DNA of 49,069 bases from contig NZ_JQED01000012.1 of the NCBI RefSeq assembly GCF_000764225.1, forward strand, positions 1 to 49,069, given 5' to 3'. The notes under the pieces were generated by a model. That model was not told the DNA's origin. It saw nothing but the letters and a program-made list of their open reading frames with translations, and did not search any database. How positions within the stretch are numbered: position 1 is the first letter of the stretch; each line of letters begins with the position of its first letter. Positions 1 to 9,996 of this stretch are shown here, in pieces. A program made the position numbers and the translations under genes. Source of the stretch: Colwellia psychrerythraea. GTDB lineage: Bacteria; Pseudomonadota; Gammaproteobacteria; Enterobacterales; Alteromonadaceae.

Positions 1-112
1 CACCCGTCCGCCGCTCGTCATCTTCTAGCAAGCTAGAAATGTTACCGCTCGACTTGCATGTGTTAAGCCTGCCGCCAGCGTTCAATCTGAGCCATGATCA
101 AACTCTTCAATT
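1..112 (-). rRNA. rrs: 16S ribosomal RNA, 5' end (partial)
   Basis: The reverse complement carries the universal 16S start (AATTGAAGAGTTTGATCATG, then GGCTCAG and GAACGCTGGCGGC), running through the first variable region to GACGAGCGGCGGACGGGTG. The gene reads leftward out of the window, so only about the first 112 bases are present. The mature 5' end is placed at 112 by comparison with E. coli and may be off by one or two bases. The variable loop (TAACATTTCTAGCTTGCTAG) resembles Colwellia-type sequences, which is the main taxonomic clue; this is recognition from memory, not an alignment. Confidence 0.97.
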
Positions 113-307
113 AAAAATCGTTTGTGCGAGATAAACTCGCTGCTCAATGAATTCTGTCGTGATACCTGCCTAAGCAGATATCGCATTACATATATAAGTA
201 TATATTTATCTGTGTGACATTCATCATTAAGCGTTTTTTTTGTTTCCAAAGGAAACAAAGTAAAACAACTGTAATGTGAGTGTCCACACAAATTGCATGA
301 TAACTAA

Positions 308-320
308 TTGTTAAAGAACT
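308..320 (-). promoter_or_regulatory. rRNA leader boxA antitermination site
   Basis: On the minus strand this reads AGTTCTTTAACAA, very close to the rrn boxA consensus TGCTCTTTAACAA. It lies about 195 bases upstream of the 16S 5' end, where Nus-factor antitermination signals sit in rRNA leaders. Confidence 0.85.
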
Positions 321-404
321 CTCTATCGAGATAGGCCTTAATCGCATTCGTCAAGTGCCTTGTACCTCTTGCTAACGTTGCCGTTTGCCCGAAGCAGGAT
401 GCGC

Positions 405-432
405 ATGATACGCCCCTCAGTTTTGATGTCAA
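405..432 (-). promoter_or_regulatory. rRNA operon promoter, proximal (P2-like)
   Basis: The minus strand has TTGACA (432-427), a 16-base spacer and TATCAT (410-405), followed at once by a GC-rich discriminator (GCGC) typical of stringently controlled rRNA promoters. The DNA upstream (about 434-480) is A/T-rich and could act as an UP element. Confidence 0.85.
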
Positions 433-580
433 CGTTTTTCTTAAAGAAAAAGTAAAGTATTTTAAATACACTTTAAAAACTGACGTTAAGTTATCGAAAT
501 AAGCTTAAAAGCATCTAGATAACTTATCAAAACAGTTCTTTGATGATTCATTTTGTGTGAACCCCTTGGAACTGGAGCGC

Positions 581-608
581 ATTGTAGAGACTTCCTCACA
601 TACTACAA
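581..608 (-). promoter_or_regulatory. rRNA operon promoter, distal (P1-like)
   Basis: The minus strand has TTGTAG (608-603), a 16-base spacer and TACAAT (586-581), then the GC-rich discriminator GCGCTCC. The DNA upstream is strongly A/T-rich. With the promoter at 405-432 it forms the tandem P1-P2 arrangement known from rrn operons, about 175 bases apart. Confidence 0.7.
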
Positions 609-645
609 GCATTATTTTAACTTTAGGCTGTGTTTGTATAAAAAA

Positions 646-1035
646 CACGCTCCCTGACTACTATTACACTTAAATATAGTGTGTCAGTTTTTTTTACAAC
701 AAATTAACAACACCCGAAGCACGGCCAAAAACCAACAAAAACACACATCAAAACAATAAGATAAACAAATAAAGATTAAAAAAAACTGTCAATTATCTGC
801 TTAAAACTATTAGTTTTATAAATAATTTCAACAAATATGTAAAATAAATTTACAAACACCGCTATTATTTGACTGATATTTTAGTCAAATAATATAAAAA
901 CCTGCCACACGCCCAACAAATTTAACATTTTTGCAACAAAGGCATTATTATTGCTTAGAATTGAGACTCGCTATTTTTCATTTGAGCCTTATCAATGAAG
1001 ATAAAGAAAGTGTAATGAATATACACAGCGACGAC
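646..1035. other. Non-coding gap between rRNA promoters and the protease gene
   Basis: Very A/T-rich DNA between two divergent transcription units. It should contain the promoter of the protease at 1059, but I see no clear -35/-10 pair. No gene recognised. Confidence 0.5.
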
Positions 1036-1058
1036 ATAATAATAAAACGGAGATAAAC

Positions 1059-4000
1059 ATGCATTTTAAGAAATCTTTAGTAGGGAGCCTGATTACTTTA
1101 GCAATCACGGCTACCGCTAATACAACGGTTGTTGCCAACGAAGTATCAGGTGATATCAATAAATTCAAACCTGTTGGAAGTGAAGTTAACACTAAACAAA
1201 AAGCAACAGGTTATATTGTTCAACTTAAAGGCAAAACAGCAATTGCTCAAGCTCAAGATATTGGAGAACTTTTACCTACTAACCAATTAGTTGCCAATAC
1301 AGGTAATCGTTATAACGCTCATACTCCTGCTATGAAAGCTTATACCAAAGCCCTTGAGAACAAACAGAAACGAGTTGCTAGCTCTGTTGATTCAATCAAT
1401 ATTCTGCATTCTTTCAAACATACTTATAATGGTTTCACGGCCAAGTTAAATGCAAAGCAAAAAGCACAGCTAGAATCTCATCCGGATGTAATTGGTGTAT
1501 ATGAAGATAGATTAGAAGTTGTAAATACTGCAAATACCCCTGAATTTCTTGGCTTAACAGGTGAAGGTGGTCAACACACCATGAACACCAAGGGTGAAGG
1601 CATCATTATCGGTGTAATCGATACAGGTGTTTGGCCTGAAAACCCTAGTTTTGCTGATGATGGCTCTTATTCAGACCCTGCTGATTTAGGTTGGTTGGGT
1701 GCATGTGATACGGGTACTGATGAAGATTTTTCCTGTAATAACAAACTAATTGGTGCTCGTTATTTTAAATCAAGTTTTGAAAGTACTTATGACATTCAAT
1801 ATGCTTTAGGTGAATTTGAATCTCCTCGTGATGCTGATGGCCACGGTAGCCACACTGCAAGTACTGCAGGTGGTAATGAAAATGTTGAAGCTATACTTTC
1901 AGGCACTCCTGTAGGTACCGTTTCAGGTATGGCACCACGTGCGCGTATCGCAGCTTACAAAGTTTGTTGGAACAGTGACTACGTAACTCCGGAAGGTGCT
2001 AAAGAGCGCGGTTGTTTTGGTGGTGATACCATGGCTGCTATTGACGCTGCAGTTACTGATGGTGTTGATGTACTCAACTATTCCATTGGTGGTAGCAGAA
2101 CTGATTTAACCGTTCCAGCTACTGCAGCAATGTTAAATGCTACAGCTGCAGGTGTCTTTGTTGCGGTTTCTGCCGGAAATGAAGGTCCTGATATTGAGAC
2201 AGTAGGTACTCCAGCTCCGTGGGTGACAAGTGTAGCGGCATCTACTTATAATGGCACTTCAGCGATTGTTGGCAAAGCGCTTGATATTACTTCTGGCTCT
2301 TTAGCGGGTACTTCAATTTTATCAGTACCTTCAGGTTTTTCTCCTGCAACCGTAGGCCTTTCAGGTGAGCTTGCTTTAGCGCAACCTGTACAAGCATGTA
2401 ATGATGATCCATTGACAAACGGCGATGAGTTAGCAGGTAAAATAGCTCTTATCGCTCGTGGTTCTTGTGCTTTTACTGAGAAGTTTCTCAATGCGCAAAA
2501 TGCAGGTGCCGTAGGAGTTGTTTTATATACAACAGAAGGCACATCGCCATTTTCTATGGGAGGCACAGACCCAGCAGTAACGATTACAGGCTCGATGATT
2601 TCTTTTGCTGATGGTCAATCGTTAAGCGCAAGTATTGCAGATGGAAGTACTTCGGTAGAATTTACAGATAATACAGCTGCAGGTGAAGCCGTTGAAGTTG
2701 GTAATACTATCGCTGATTTCTCTTCACGCGGTCCAAACTTAAATACCTACGATATTATCAAACCTGATATTACTGCTCCTGGTGTAAAAATATTAGCAGC
2801 AACAACTTCTGCTCCAATGTTTGAAACACATGGTGAAACGTTCAAGTATCTTCAAGGTACTTCGATGTCTAGCCCACACATTGCCGGTCTAGCTGCACTA
2901 TTTAAAGAGTCAAATAGTTCTTGGTCCCCAGCACAGATTAAATCAGCAATGATGACTACCGCTCGTCAAAACTTAACTAAAGAAGATGGTACTACCCAAG
3001 CAGACCCGTATGATTTCGGCTCTGGTCATGTAGCTCCTGTTGCTGCTTTAGATCCTGGTTTATTATTTGATACTAACCTTGCTGATTACTTAGCGTTCCT
3101 TTGTGGTCAAGACAAAGAAGCTTTTGTTTCTGGTTACGATACAAGTTGTGCTGATTTAACGAGTACAGGTTTTAGTACAGATGCTAGTCAATTGAATCTT
3201 CCTTCGATTGCTATCGCTGAATTATTAGACCCTGAAACTATCTTTAGAACAGTTTCAAATGCAACACCAATTGCATCTTCTTATACTGCAACAGTTGAAG
3301 CACCAGCGGGTTTTGATATTAGCGTTCAAACATTCAACTCTGAAGGTGAAGAAACTGAAGCTGCAACATTAGATGTTGCTGGTGAAGGTGGAAAAGCTAG
3401 CTTTGCAATAACAGTTAGTCAAACTGAAACGACTGAAATTGATGCTTGGAAGTTTGGCGCTATCACTTGGACAGACGGCGCTGGTCACTCAGTACGTTTA
3501 CCATTAGCATTTAAAGCAATACCAACAGTTCAAATTGAAGTACCAGAACTGATCTCAGGTGATCTTAATCGCGGCCGTTTCCGCTTCCCTGTTAAAATGC
3601 TTTATTCTGGTAGAACAAGTATTGAACATGCTGGTTTAGTTGCTCCTTTTGGTACTGCGGGTAGTGTAGAACAAGATCCTGATGCTGACTTTAGCTTTAA
3701 TGAAGACGGTTTGGGTACGCACTTCTTCAATATCCCTGAAGGTACAAAAGTAGCGCGTTTCAGTCTAACTGATAACTTAGTGGGTGATGGTTCAGGTGCT
3801 GCTGATTTAGATATGTACGTATATCGTTGTGATAAATGGTCATGTAGTCGGGTAGCTTCATCTCTAAATGCTGCTTCTAACGAAGATGTAGTTTTAACTA
3901 ACCCTGAAGGTCGCAGTGATATTAACGTCGGTGATATTTACTTAGTTTGGATACACGGTTACAACACCGCAGATGTAAGCCCTCTAAATTATACTATGGT

Positions 4001-4193
4001 AGGTTGGGTTGCCGATCAGGCTGAAAGAACTACTCGCGTAGTTTCAAGTAAAAGAGCCATTAACGGTCGCTTTAACTACACTAGTATATTAACTCGAGGT
4101 TTACCAACAGGTACTACCTATATGGGTGCTGTGACATACTTTAATGCTGAAGGTGAAGCTGAAGGTACAACAGTATTAGAATTAAAAAACTAG
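1059..4193 (+). CDS. Secreted S8-family subtilisin-like serine protease with PA domain
   Basis: A 1044-residue extracellular protease. Residues 1-27 look like a Sec signal peptide. An I9-type inhibitor propeptide follows (about 50-155, GYIVQLKG... to DVIGVYED). The catalytic triad is visible: Asp188 in GVIDTGVWPENPSF, His262 in DADGHGSHTAS and Ser602 in GTSMSSPHIAGLAALF. A protease-associated (PA) domain lies between His and Ser (about 400-520, including GKIALIARGSCAF). This layout is shared with cucumisin-like subtilases and large marine bacterial subtilases. After the catalytic domain come about 400 residues of beta-rich domains, the last about 150 resembling a pre-peptidase C-terminal sandwich. 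The start ATG has the RBS GGAGATAAAC. The gene stands alone and ends at a terminator. Likely role: peptide scavenging outside the cell; the substrate is unknown. Confidence 0.93.
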   Translation: MHFKKSLVGSLITLAITATANTTVVANEVSGDINKFKPVGSEVNTKQKATGYIVQLKGKTAIAQAQDIGELLPTNQLVANTGNRYNAHTPAMKAYTKALENKQKRVASSVDSINILHSFKHTYNGFTAKLNAKQKAQLESHPDVIGVYEDRLEVVNTANTPEFLGLTGEGGQHTMNTKGEGIIIGVIDTGVWPENPSFADDGSYSDPADLGWLGACDTGTDEDFSCNNKLIGARYFKSSFESTYDIQYALGEFESPRDADGHGSHTASTAGGNENVEAILSGTPVGTVSGMAPRARIAAYKVCWNSDYVTPEGAKERGCFGGDTMAAIDAAVTDGVDVLNYSIGGSRTDLTVPATAAMLNATAAGVFVAVSAGNEGPDIETVGTPAPWVTSVAASTYNGTSAIVGKALDITSGSLAGTSILSVPSGFSPATVGLSGELALAQPVQACNDDPLTNGDELAGKIALIARGSCAFTEKFLNAQNAGAVGVVLYTTEGTSPFSMGGTDPAVTITGSMISFADGQSLSASIADGSTSVEFTDNTAAGEAVEVGNTIADFSSRGPNLNTYDIIKPDITAPGVKILAATTSAPMFETHGETFKYLQGTSMSSPHIAGLAALFKESNSSWSPAQIKSAMMTTARQNLTKEDGTTQADPYDFGSGHVAPVAALDPGLLFDTNLADYLAFLCGQDKEAFVSGYDTSCADLTSTGFSTDASQLNLPSIAIAELLDPETIFRTVSNATPIASSYTATVEAPAGFDISVQTFNSEGEETEAATLDVAGEGGKASFAITVSQTETTEIDAWKFGAITWTDGAGHSVRLPLAFKAIPTVQIEVPELISGDLNRGRFRFPVKMLYSGRTSIEHAGLVAPFGTAGSVEQDPDADFSFNEDGLGTHFFNIPEGTKVARFSLTDNLVGDGSGAADLDMYVYRCDKWSCSRVASSLNAASNEDVVLTNPEGRSDINVGDIYLVWIHGYNTADVSPLNYTMVGWVADQAERTTRVVSSKRAINGRFNYTSILTRGLPTGTTYMGAVTYFNAEGEAEGTTVLELKN

Positions 4194-4243
4194 TTATTTC
4201 CTTTGTTGATTAGTTAAGTAGCTAATGAACTAGGTAATGTGAG

Positions 4244-4277
4244 CAAAGCCCTCTTAAAGATAATTAAGGGGGCTTTT
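4244..4277 (+). terminator. Rho-independent terminator of the protease gene
   Basis: The stem AAAGCCCTCTTAA pairs with TTAAGGGGGCTTT around a short loop and is followed by a T-rich run. It lies 50 bases after the protease stop codon. Confidence 0.85.
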
Positions 4278-4808
4278 TATTTTCTTTCCAATCTCTCCTA
4301 TCTTTTAACCTTTAATCGCTACAATGCTTCTGGCAAGCCTGTCATTTACTATTTATCCATAACACAATACGGTCCATCAACTTGGTAAAATTATTCTCCT
4401 GCTACTTTTTTATAGAAATAAAGTAAAGCATCAAGCTATATATCTATTATTAAACTTAACCAATAGTTAAATTAAACTAAGCACCTATTTACTCAGTAAA
4501 ATTAGGACTTAATGTTGTCAATTAATAGATTGACTCAGTATTTGAATAAGTTAATTTCTATCAATTTTAGCTAATATCAACCCTAATAATGCCTATATTA
4601 TAAGTTCTACAGACCAACTAGTTTAAAGGTAATACATTGTATTAAATTAAGATTACTAACACAGAACAGCGTTAAACGACTTCTGTAGTGTAACCTAACA
4701 TTAAGTAAGACAGATAAAGGACTATTATGGAGTATTTAAACAATAAAGAATAAAAAGAAAGGAGTTTTTAACCGCTTTGAATATATTGACCATGTAAATA
4801 ACAGACAC
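4278..4808. other. Gene-free A/T-rich gap
   Basis: About 530 bases between two convergent genes, very A/T-rich, with no reading frame, RNA gene or repeat that I can support. Confidence 0.5.
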
Positions 4809-4838
4809 AAAAAAGGCCTTACCGAAGTAAAGCCTCTT
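4809..4838 (-). terminator. Rho-independent terminator of the PEP-CTERM gene
   Basis: Read on the minus strand: AGGCTTTAC, a TTCG-type tetraloop, GTAAGGCCT, then a run of six T. It lies about 60 bases past the stop of the leftward gene at 4898-5431. Confidence 0.85.
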
Positions 4839-4897
4839 TATCATTCTTATAGCTTAAGCACTATTGTCGATTTGCTAAAGACAAGGTAAAACCTGAA

Positions 4898-5431
4898 TTA
4901 GCTATTTTTACGACGCGCAGCCAATCCAGCAACAGCTGTTAAAAACAATACTAATGTTGCAGGAGTAGGCACTACGGTAGCTTCACCGAAAGCTAAGTTT
5001 CCAGCATTAAATAAACTATCATTGGCATTATCAAATAAAGAGAATGAAACACTGGCATCTGGGTCAAATGCATCTATGTAACCAGCGAAGCTGAGGCTTG
5101 AAAATACAGTCACATCAAAATCAAGGGTTTCAATACCTGCAGCAATGTTACCTGGATCAACGATTGCTATAAATAGGTCCCAGTTTTCATCAAAGGCGTC
5201 AACATCATAGCCAAAAAAGGTAAAAGAGTCCCATGCATTTTCAACAAACCCAAACTCATCCATTGTATCTAAGTTAATAGTAATATTACCGATTACTTCA
5301 AACTCAGCAACATCATCCGCAATAGTATCAAAAAGAATATCTTGGCTGATTAATGTTGCATTTGCTGCGCCAGTAAAACTTAACGCTAAAGAGATCGACA
5401 AAAAAGCGCGTAAAATTAATTTATTTAACAT
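4898..5431 (-). CDS. PEP-CTERM sorting domain protein
   Basis: A 177-residue exported protein. Residues 1-26 form a signal peptide ending in GAANA. The middle is acidic and beta-rich with many D, F and N residues and no recognised enzyme motif. The C-terminus is a PEP-CTERM-like tail: VPTPATLVLF, a hydrophobic helix, then the basic cluster AARRKNS. In the family this tail is recognised by an exosortase (EpsH/XrtA type) and such proteins are tied to exopolysaccharide production. No exosortase or polysaccharide gene is in the window, so it is an orphan substrate. The gene is alone, with its own terminator. The domain call is firm; the function of the mature part is unknown. Confidence 0.85.
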   Translation of the reverse strand: MLNKLILRAFLSISLALSFTGAANATLISQDILFDTIADDVAEFEVIGNITINLDTMDEFGFVENAWDSFTFFGYDVDAFDENWDLFIAIVDPGNIAAGIETLDFDVTVFSSLSFAGYIDAFDPDASVSFSLFDNANDSLFNAGNLAFGEATVVPTPATLVLFLTAVAGLAARRKNS

Positions 5432-5824
5432 GTTACTTCCTATTTATAATATGGCTGTTTTATTTTTATTGTAATTAATAGCGGCATCACTCAAAAAGTT
5501 ATTTATTAATGACTTAAAAGCACTTACCGACATTGCATTCTTCTAAAGCAATAATCACGCCTAAATAACTTTAACCTTACATTACAATAAATTACCATTA
5601 GAGCAACACTAAATTTACATATATTTAACAACAGAAAAGTAATATGTAAAAAAAACTGACACTCGCGCAAATAATCGAGGAATATTAAGTATTTGTTATT
5701 AGATTAATAATTTGCTAGCTTATGAAGCTAAATATACAGCTATACTTATTGCTGCCAGAGATATTCAGTTATTAGCTAAAGTGTTTTTGTACTATCGTCG
5801 ATAAATTATCAATAAGGTTTTTCT
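5432..5824. other. Divergent intergenic region
   Basis: About 390 A/T-rich bases between the start codons of the leftward PEP-CTERM gene and the rightward DUF4124 gene. It must hold both promoters, but I see no convincing consensus pair and no RNA gene. Confidence 0.5.
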
Positions 5825-6310
5825 ATGAAAACAAAAAGATTGTCTTTCACAGCAACAGTATTGACAAGTACCCTTTTCCTCTCATCAACCGTAAACGTGG
5901 TAAGCGCTAAAGAAATAGCCATTTATCGTTGGGTTGATAAAAATAACGTTGTGCATTTCAGCCAAAACCTACCCAAGGGAGATGAGTATAGAGAGTTCAG
6001 TACTATTTCATCTTATAAGGCTCTATCGAAAGCAGAAAGAAAGTTGATTGCCGAGCAAAGTAATGCCGAACAGAAAATTACAGATCAAGAAAAACAGCAG
6101 GATAATGTAATAGCTCAAAATAAAGCTACCTATAAAAAAAATTGTAAAGCAGCTCGATTGAATATCAAAATGTTAAACTCATTAAATGACGTTCATATTA
6201 ATGAAGAGAATAGCGACGGTACTATTGGTAGTCGCCCGCTTACGGCTCCTGAAAAAGCAAATAAGTTAGCCTTGAGTAAAAAACATGAAGAACTTTACTG
6301 TAATGAGTAA
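5825..6310 (+). CDS. DUF4124 domain-containing exported protein
   Basis: A 161-residue protein. Residues 1-28 form a signal peptide ending in VVSA. The DUF4124 core follows at once: IYRWVDKNNVVHFSQNLP (about 33-50), the typical 'Y-x-W-x-D-x-x-G/N-x-x-H-F/Y-S' pattern. The rest is lysine- and glutamine-rich and probably coiled. Two cysteines near the end (in KNCKAAR and LYCNE) could form a disulphide in the periplasm. The biochemical role of DUF4124 is unknown. The start has AAGG seven bases upstream. It converges on clpB with a terminator between them. Confidence 0.82.
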   Translation: MKTKRLSFTATVLTSTLFLSSTVNVVSAKEIAIYRWVDKNNVVHFSQNLPKGDEYREFSTISSYKALSKAERKLIAEQSNAEQKITDQEKQQDNVIAQNKATYKKNCKAARLNIKMLNSLNDVHINEENSDGTIGSRPLTAPEKANKLALSKKHEELYCNE

Positions 6311-6360
6311 TCAAATAAATTGCTTTAGTCCTGAAAACTATACTTTCAAAACGAGTGAAT

Positions 6361-6394
6361 TAAGCTAAGTATTGCGAATACCTAGCTTATTTTC
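6361..6394 (+). terminator. Terminator between DUF4124 gene and clpB
   Basis: Near-perfect stem TAAGCTA-GTATT / AATAC-TAGCTTA with one opposed mismatch and a GCG loop, followed by TTTT on the plus strand. It terminates the rightward gene and could also slow leftward clpB transcription, which has no T-run on that side. Confidence 0.75.
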
Positions 6395-6401
6395 CAAACA
6401 A

Positions 6402-8978
6402 TTATTTAGTAGAGAAATCTAATTCTCCTTCAGCAACGGTTACCTCAATTGTACTACCCTTAGCAAATTTATTGCCCAGTATTTTTTGTGCCAATGGATT
6501 TTCCACACCCTGCTGTATTACTCGTTTTAAAGGTCTGGCTCCAAATATAGGATCAAAGCCTGCGGCAGAAATTAGTGAAAGTGCTTCATCATTAATCGTT
6601 AAATTTAGCTCTTGCTCTATTAATCGCCCTGCTAAAGCTTCAATTTGTATTTTGGCGATTTCTTTAATTTGTTCTTCAACCAGAGGGTGGAAAACCACTG
6701 ACTCATCTACACGATTGATGAACTCAGGTTTGAAGTGCTGACCTAAAATATCCATGACTTGTGCTTTCATTAGCTCATACTGGCTATCACCTGCTAACTC
6801 TTGAATAACATCTGAGCCAATATTTGAGGTCATAATAATGACAGTATTTTTGAAATCAACGGTTCGACCCTGCCCATCCGTTAATCTCCCATCATCAAGT
6901 ACTTGCAATAGTATGTTAAATACATCCGGGTGTGCTTTTTCAATTTCGTCGAGCAATATAACTGAGTAAGGCTTTCTACGGACCGCTTCAGTTAAATAAC
7001 CGCCCTCTTCATAACCAACATAACCTGGAGGTGCTCCCACTAAACGTGCAACTGAATGTTTTTCCATAAATTCAGACATATCAACACGTATTAATGCATC
7101 ATGAGAGTCAAATAAAAATTCTGCAAGCGCTTTGGTTAATTCTGTCTTACCAACCCCAGTTGGGCCTAAAAATAAAAAGGAACCTATTGGTTGGTTAGGA
7201 TCACTCAAACCAGCACGAGAGCGCCTAATAGCATTTGCGACTGAGCCTACTGCCTCACGTTGACCAATAACATTTTGGTGTAACTGTTCTTCCATGTGCA
7301 ATAACTTATCACGCTCTTGCTCTAACATTTTCGCAACAGGTATTCCTGTAGCGCGACTAAGAACATCGGCGATTTCAACATCGGTGACTTTATTAGCCAA
7401 TAAGGTCATTTCTTGCATTTCAGCTTGACTAGCCAAATCAAGCTGCTTCTCTAGTTCAGGTAATTTTCCATACTGCAATTCCGACATACGATTTAAATCA
7501 CCGCTTCGCCTTGCTGATTCAAGTTCAATTCGTGCTTGTTCGAGTTCTTCTTTTATCGTATGAGCACCATATAGCGCTGCTTTTTCTGTTGTCCAAATTT
7601 CATCGAAATCATCATACTTTTGCTGATTATCATTAATTTGTTGTGAGATGATTGCCAAACGCTTGATTGACGCTTCATCATCATCTTTCTCAAGTGCTTT
7701 TTGCTCCAGTTTTAGCTGAATCAATCGACGTTCGAGTCTATCTAAATCCTCTGGCTTAGAGTCCATTTGCAAACGAATGCTCGAAGCTGCTTCATCGATA
7801 AGATCAATAGCTTTATCAGGTAATTGTCTATCACTGATATAGCGATGAGATAATGTTGCTGCCGCTACGATAGCAGGATCGGTAATATTAACTGAATGAT
7901 GCAGTTCATAACGTTCTTTTAAACCACGTAAAATAGCAATAGTATCTTCAACACTCGGTTCTTCGATTAACACCTTTTGAAAACGACGCTCAAGTGCGGC
8001 ATCTTTTTCAATGTATTTCCTATACTCATCAAGTGTAGTTGCACCAACACAGTGTAAATCCCCTCGGGCTAATGCAGGTTTTAACATATTCCCTGCATCC
8101 ATTGCACCGTCAGATTTACCAGCACCAACCATAGTATGCAATTCATCTATGAAGAGGATGACTTGCCCTTCCTCTTTTGATAATTCATTTAATACCGCTT
8201 TTAAGCGTTCTTCAAATTCACCGCGATATTTTGCCCCTGCGACTAAAGATCCCATATCCAATGATAAAACACGCTTATTTTTTAAACCTTCCGGTACTTC
8301 ATGATCAACAATGCGTTGGGCTAACCCCTCTGCAATCGCAGTTTTACCAACACCAGGTTGTCCAATAAGAACGGGATTATTCTTAGTACGGCGTTGCAAT
8401 ACTTGTAAAGTACGACGGATTTCATCATCTCGACCGATAACGGGGTCAAGCTTTCCTTGCTCAGCAAGTTCCGTTAAATCAACGGTATATTTATTTAAAG
8501 CTTGGCGAACATCTTCGGCATTTTGCTCATCAACATTTTGACCACCTCGAATGTGATCAATTGCCGACTTTATTCGTTGATGGTTTGCCCCTAGTTCAGC
8601 AAGTATCTTTCCTAATATTCCCTTATCATCTATAGCTGCCAATATAAACATTTCAGAGGAGATGAACTTATCTGACATTTTTTGTGCATGTTTATCACAT
8701 AGATTTAATATTCGACCAGAGGCTGCTGATAATTGCACATCGCCAGCGCTGTCTTGCACTTGTGCTAAAGACCCCAAAGCCTCTTCTAATTTCTGACGTA
8801 AAGAGCGCACATCAATACCGGCACTCTTCAACAACGCAATAATAGAGTTACCGTTTTGATTCAATAACGCCATCATTAAATGAACGGGTTCTATGAACTG
8901 ATGATCTTTGCCAAGAGCAAGTGATTGTGCGTCAGCTATAGATTCTTGAAATGATTGGGTAAAGCGATCTAATCGCAT
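6402..8978 (-). CDS. clpB: ATP-dependent disaggregase ClpB
   Basis: An 858-residue Hsp100 AAA+ chaperone that pulls proteins out of aggregates together with DnaK; cytoplasmic, hexameric. The Clp N-domain is at about 1-145. Walker A of the first ATPase is GQPGVGKT at 206-213, the same position as in E. coli. The ClpB-specific coiled-coil middle domain lies at about 400-530 ([21 protein letters not shown] and following). The second Walker A is GPTGVGKT, with the Walker B-type DEIEKAHPD. The length equals the family norm. The start ATG has GGAGAG upstream. It is the last gene of the bamD-rluD-pgeF-clpB neighbourhood known from gammaproteobacteria, 133 bases after pgeF and with its own promoter. 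Confidence 0.98.
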   Translation of the reverse strand: MRLDRFTQSFQESIADAQSLALGKDHQFIEPVHLMMALLNQNGNSIIALLKSAGIDVRSLRQKLEEALGSLAQVQDSAGDVQLSAASGRILNLCDKHAQKMSDKFISSEMFILAAIDDKGILGKILAELGANHQRIKSAIDHIRGGQNVDEQNAEDVRQALNKYTVDLTELAEQGKLDPVIGRDDEIRRTLQVLQRRTKNNPVLIGQPGVGKTAIAEGLAQRIVDHEVPEGLKNKRVLSLDMGSLVAGAKYRGEFEERLKAVLNELSKEEGQVILFIDELHTMVGAGKSDGAMDAGNMLKPALARGDLHCVGATTLDEYRKYIEKDAALERRFQKVLIEEPSVEDTIAILRGLKERYELHHSVNITDPAIVAAATLSHRYISDRQLPDKAIDLIDEAASSIRLQMDSKPEDLDRLERRLIQLKLEQKALEKDDDEASIKRLAIISQQINDNQQKYDDFDEIWTTEKAALYGAHTIKEELEQARIELESARRSGDLNRMSELQYGKLPELEKQLDLASQAEMQEMTLLANKVTDVEIADVLSRATGIPVAKMLEQERDKLLHMEEQLHQNVIGQREAVGSVANAIRRSRAGLSDPNQPIGSFLFLGPTGVGKTELTKALAEFLFDSHDALIRVDMSEFMEKHSVARLVGAPPGYVGYEEGGYLTEAVRRKPYSVILLDEIEKAHPDVFNILLQVLDDGRLTDGQGRTVDFKNTVIIMTSNIGSDVIQELAGDSQYELMKAQVMDILGQHFKPEFINRVDESVVFHPLVEEQIKEIAKIQIEALAGRLIEQELNLTINDEALSLISAAGFDPIFGARPLKRVIQQGVENPLAQKILGNKFAKGSTIEVTVAEGELDFSTK

Positions 8979-9013
8979 GTTAACTCTCCTAACTTTCCAT
9001 ATTACATAGTTAA

Positions 9014-9041
9014 GTTATAAGGCTAAAAGATAATTTTTCAA
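9014..9041 (-). promoter_or_regulatory. Candidate clpB promoter
   Basis: The minus strand has TTGAAA (9041-9036), 16 bases, then TATAAC (9019-9014), 35 bases before the clpB start. It looks like a sigma-70 promoter. I do not see the CCCCAT-type -10 of a heat-shock sigma-32 promoter, which is unusual for clpB. Confidence 0.55.
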
Positions 9042-9111
9042 TACGTATGAAGACAGATGATTGATATAAGTCAAAGAGAGACGATAATGCTTTAGTGAGC
9101 AAAAAGAGGGA

Positions 9112-9996
9112 TTAACGCCGACAAATAACACTCGCCATTCGACCCGTTCTCTGCTGTTTTCTATACGAGTAAAATGTCTCTGTTTCGAGATAGGTACACT
9201 TTGCAAGACTAGCAATATTATTCACGCCTAAAGATGTTAGCTGTAATCGAGCAATTTGATGTAAATCGGCTAAATACTTTCCATTCTCTTGCAAGACGAA
9301 GGCATTCTTGAAAACTTCATTAAGCTGAGTAAAGGCTTGTTTGACCTCTTCCCCCACTTCAAAAGCATCCTTGCCAATACATGGACCAAGCCAAGCGACA
9401 ATATCAGCAGGCTTACTGTGCATTTTTGTTATTGTTTTAGCGACAATGTTTCCTATTAATGGTCGCCACCCCCCATGAATTGCAGCAACTTCTCTCCCTG
9501 TCTTATGGCTTAAGAGAATAGGTAAACAGTCAGCTGTCATAATGGCCAAAGCTATATTTTTCTGACGGGTAATACTCGCATCTGCAACTATAGCTTGTTT
9601 ATCCACACTAGTGACAGTCACTACTTCATTACCATGAACCTGCTCTAACCATTGGATGGGAAATTGTTCAAGTCGTTTTGTTCCTGCTCTTAAAGTCTTG
9701 TCAAAGAGCTGTTGGCTAATAAAGTAACTTAAAAGTCTACGATTGTAAGTAACGCATTCAACATCATCACCAACATGTAGTCCTAAATTAAATCCACCAA
9801 AAGTTGATGACGCTTGTCCACTAGATAATGTATTAATCGATGAATTTTGAGCTAACTGTGGAGAAAGGCGTGATGTTTGTAGTGCAAGAACATTATCATC
9901 AAGAGAAGACGATAAATTAAATGGCCATTTTACCAACTCAATCGCTGAGTTGGTAGAATGTGTGCCTTCACCTTGACTAGTATTCGTCTTGACCAT
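9112..9996 (-). CDS. pgeF: PgeF/YfiH laccase-domain protein (peptidoglycan editing factor)
   Basis: A 294-residue member of the multicopper-polyphenol-oxidase-like / purine nucleoside phosphorylase family (YfiH, COG1496). E. coli YfiH is reported to hydrolyse misincorporated UDP-MurNAc-L-Ser. The metal and catalytic positions are visible: His in WLEQVHGNEVV, Cys in MTADCLPILL and His in AAIHGGWRP, plus WLGPCIGKDAFEVG. The protein is about 50 residues longer than usual because of extra sequence near the N-terminus (between ALQTSR and SSTFGGFNLGLHVGDD). The ATG overlaps the end of rluD by 20 bases, so translation is probably coupled. The N-terminal insert is unexplained. Confidence 0.93.
   Translation of the reverse strand: MVKTNTSQGEGTHSTNSAIELVKWPFNLSSSLDDNVLALQTSRLSPQLAQNSSINTLSSGQASSTFGGFNLGLHVGDDVECVTYNRRLLSYFISQQLFDKTLRAGTKRLEQFPIQWLEQVHGNEVVTVTSVDKQAIVADASITRQKNIALAIMTADCLPILLSHKTGREVAAIHGGWRPLIGNIVAKTITKMHSKPADIVAWLGPCIGKDAFEVGEEVKQAFTQLNEVFKNAFVLQENGKYLADLHQIARLQLTSLGVNNIASLAKCTYLETETFYSYRKQQRTGRMASVICRR

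Noticed and set aside
8011..8541. Several rightward open frames inside clpB, the RND pump and other long genes
   Set aside because: They are antisense shadows of well-supported genes, with no ribosome sites or recognisable products.
9014..9041. Heat-shock (sigma-32) promoter for clpB
   Set aside because: The -35 region is compatible but no CCCCAT-like -10 is present; a sigma-70 pair fits better.
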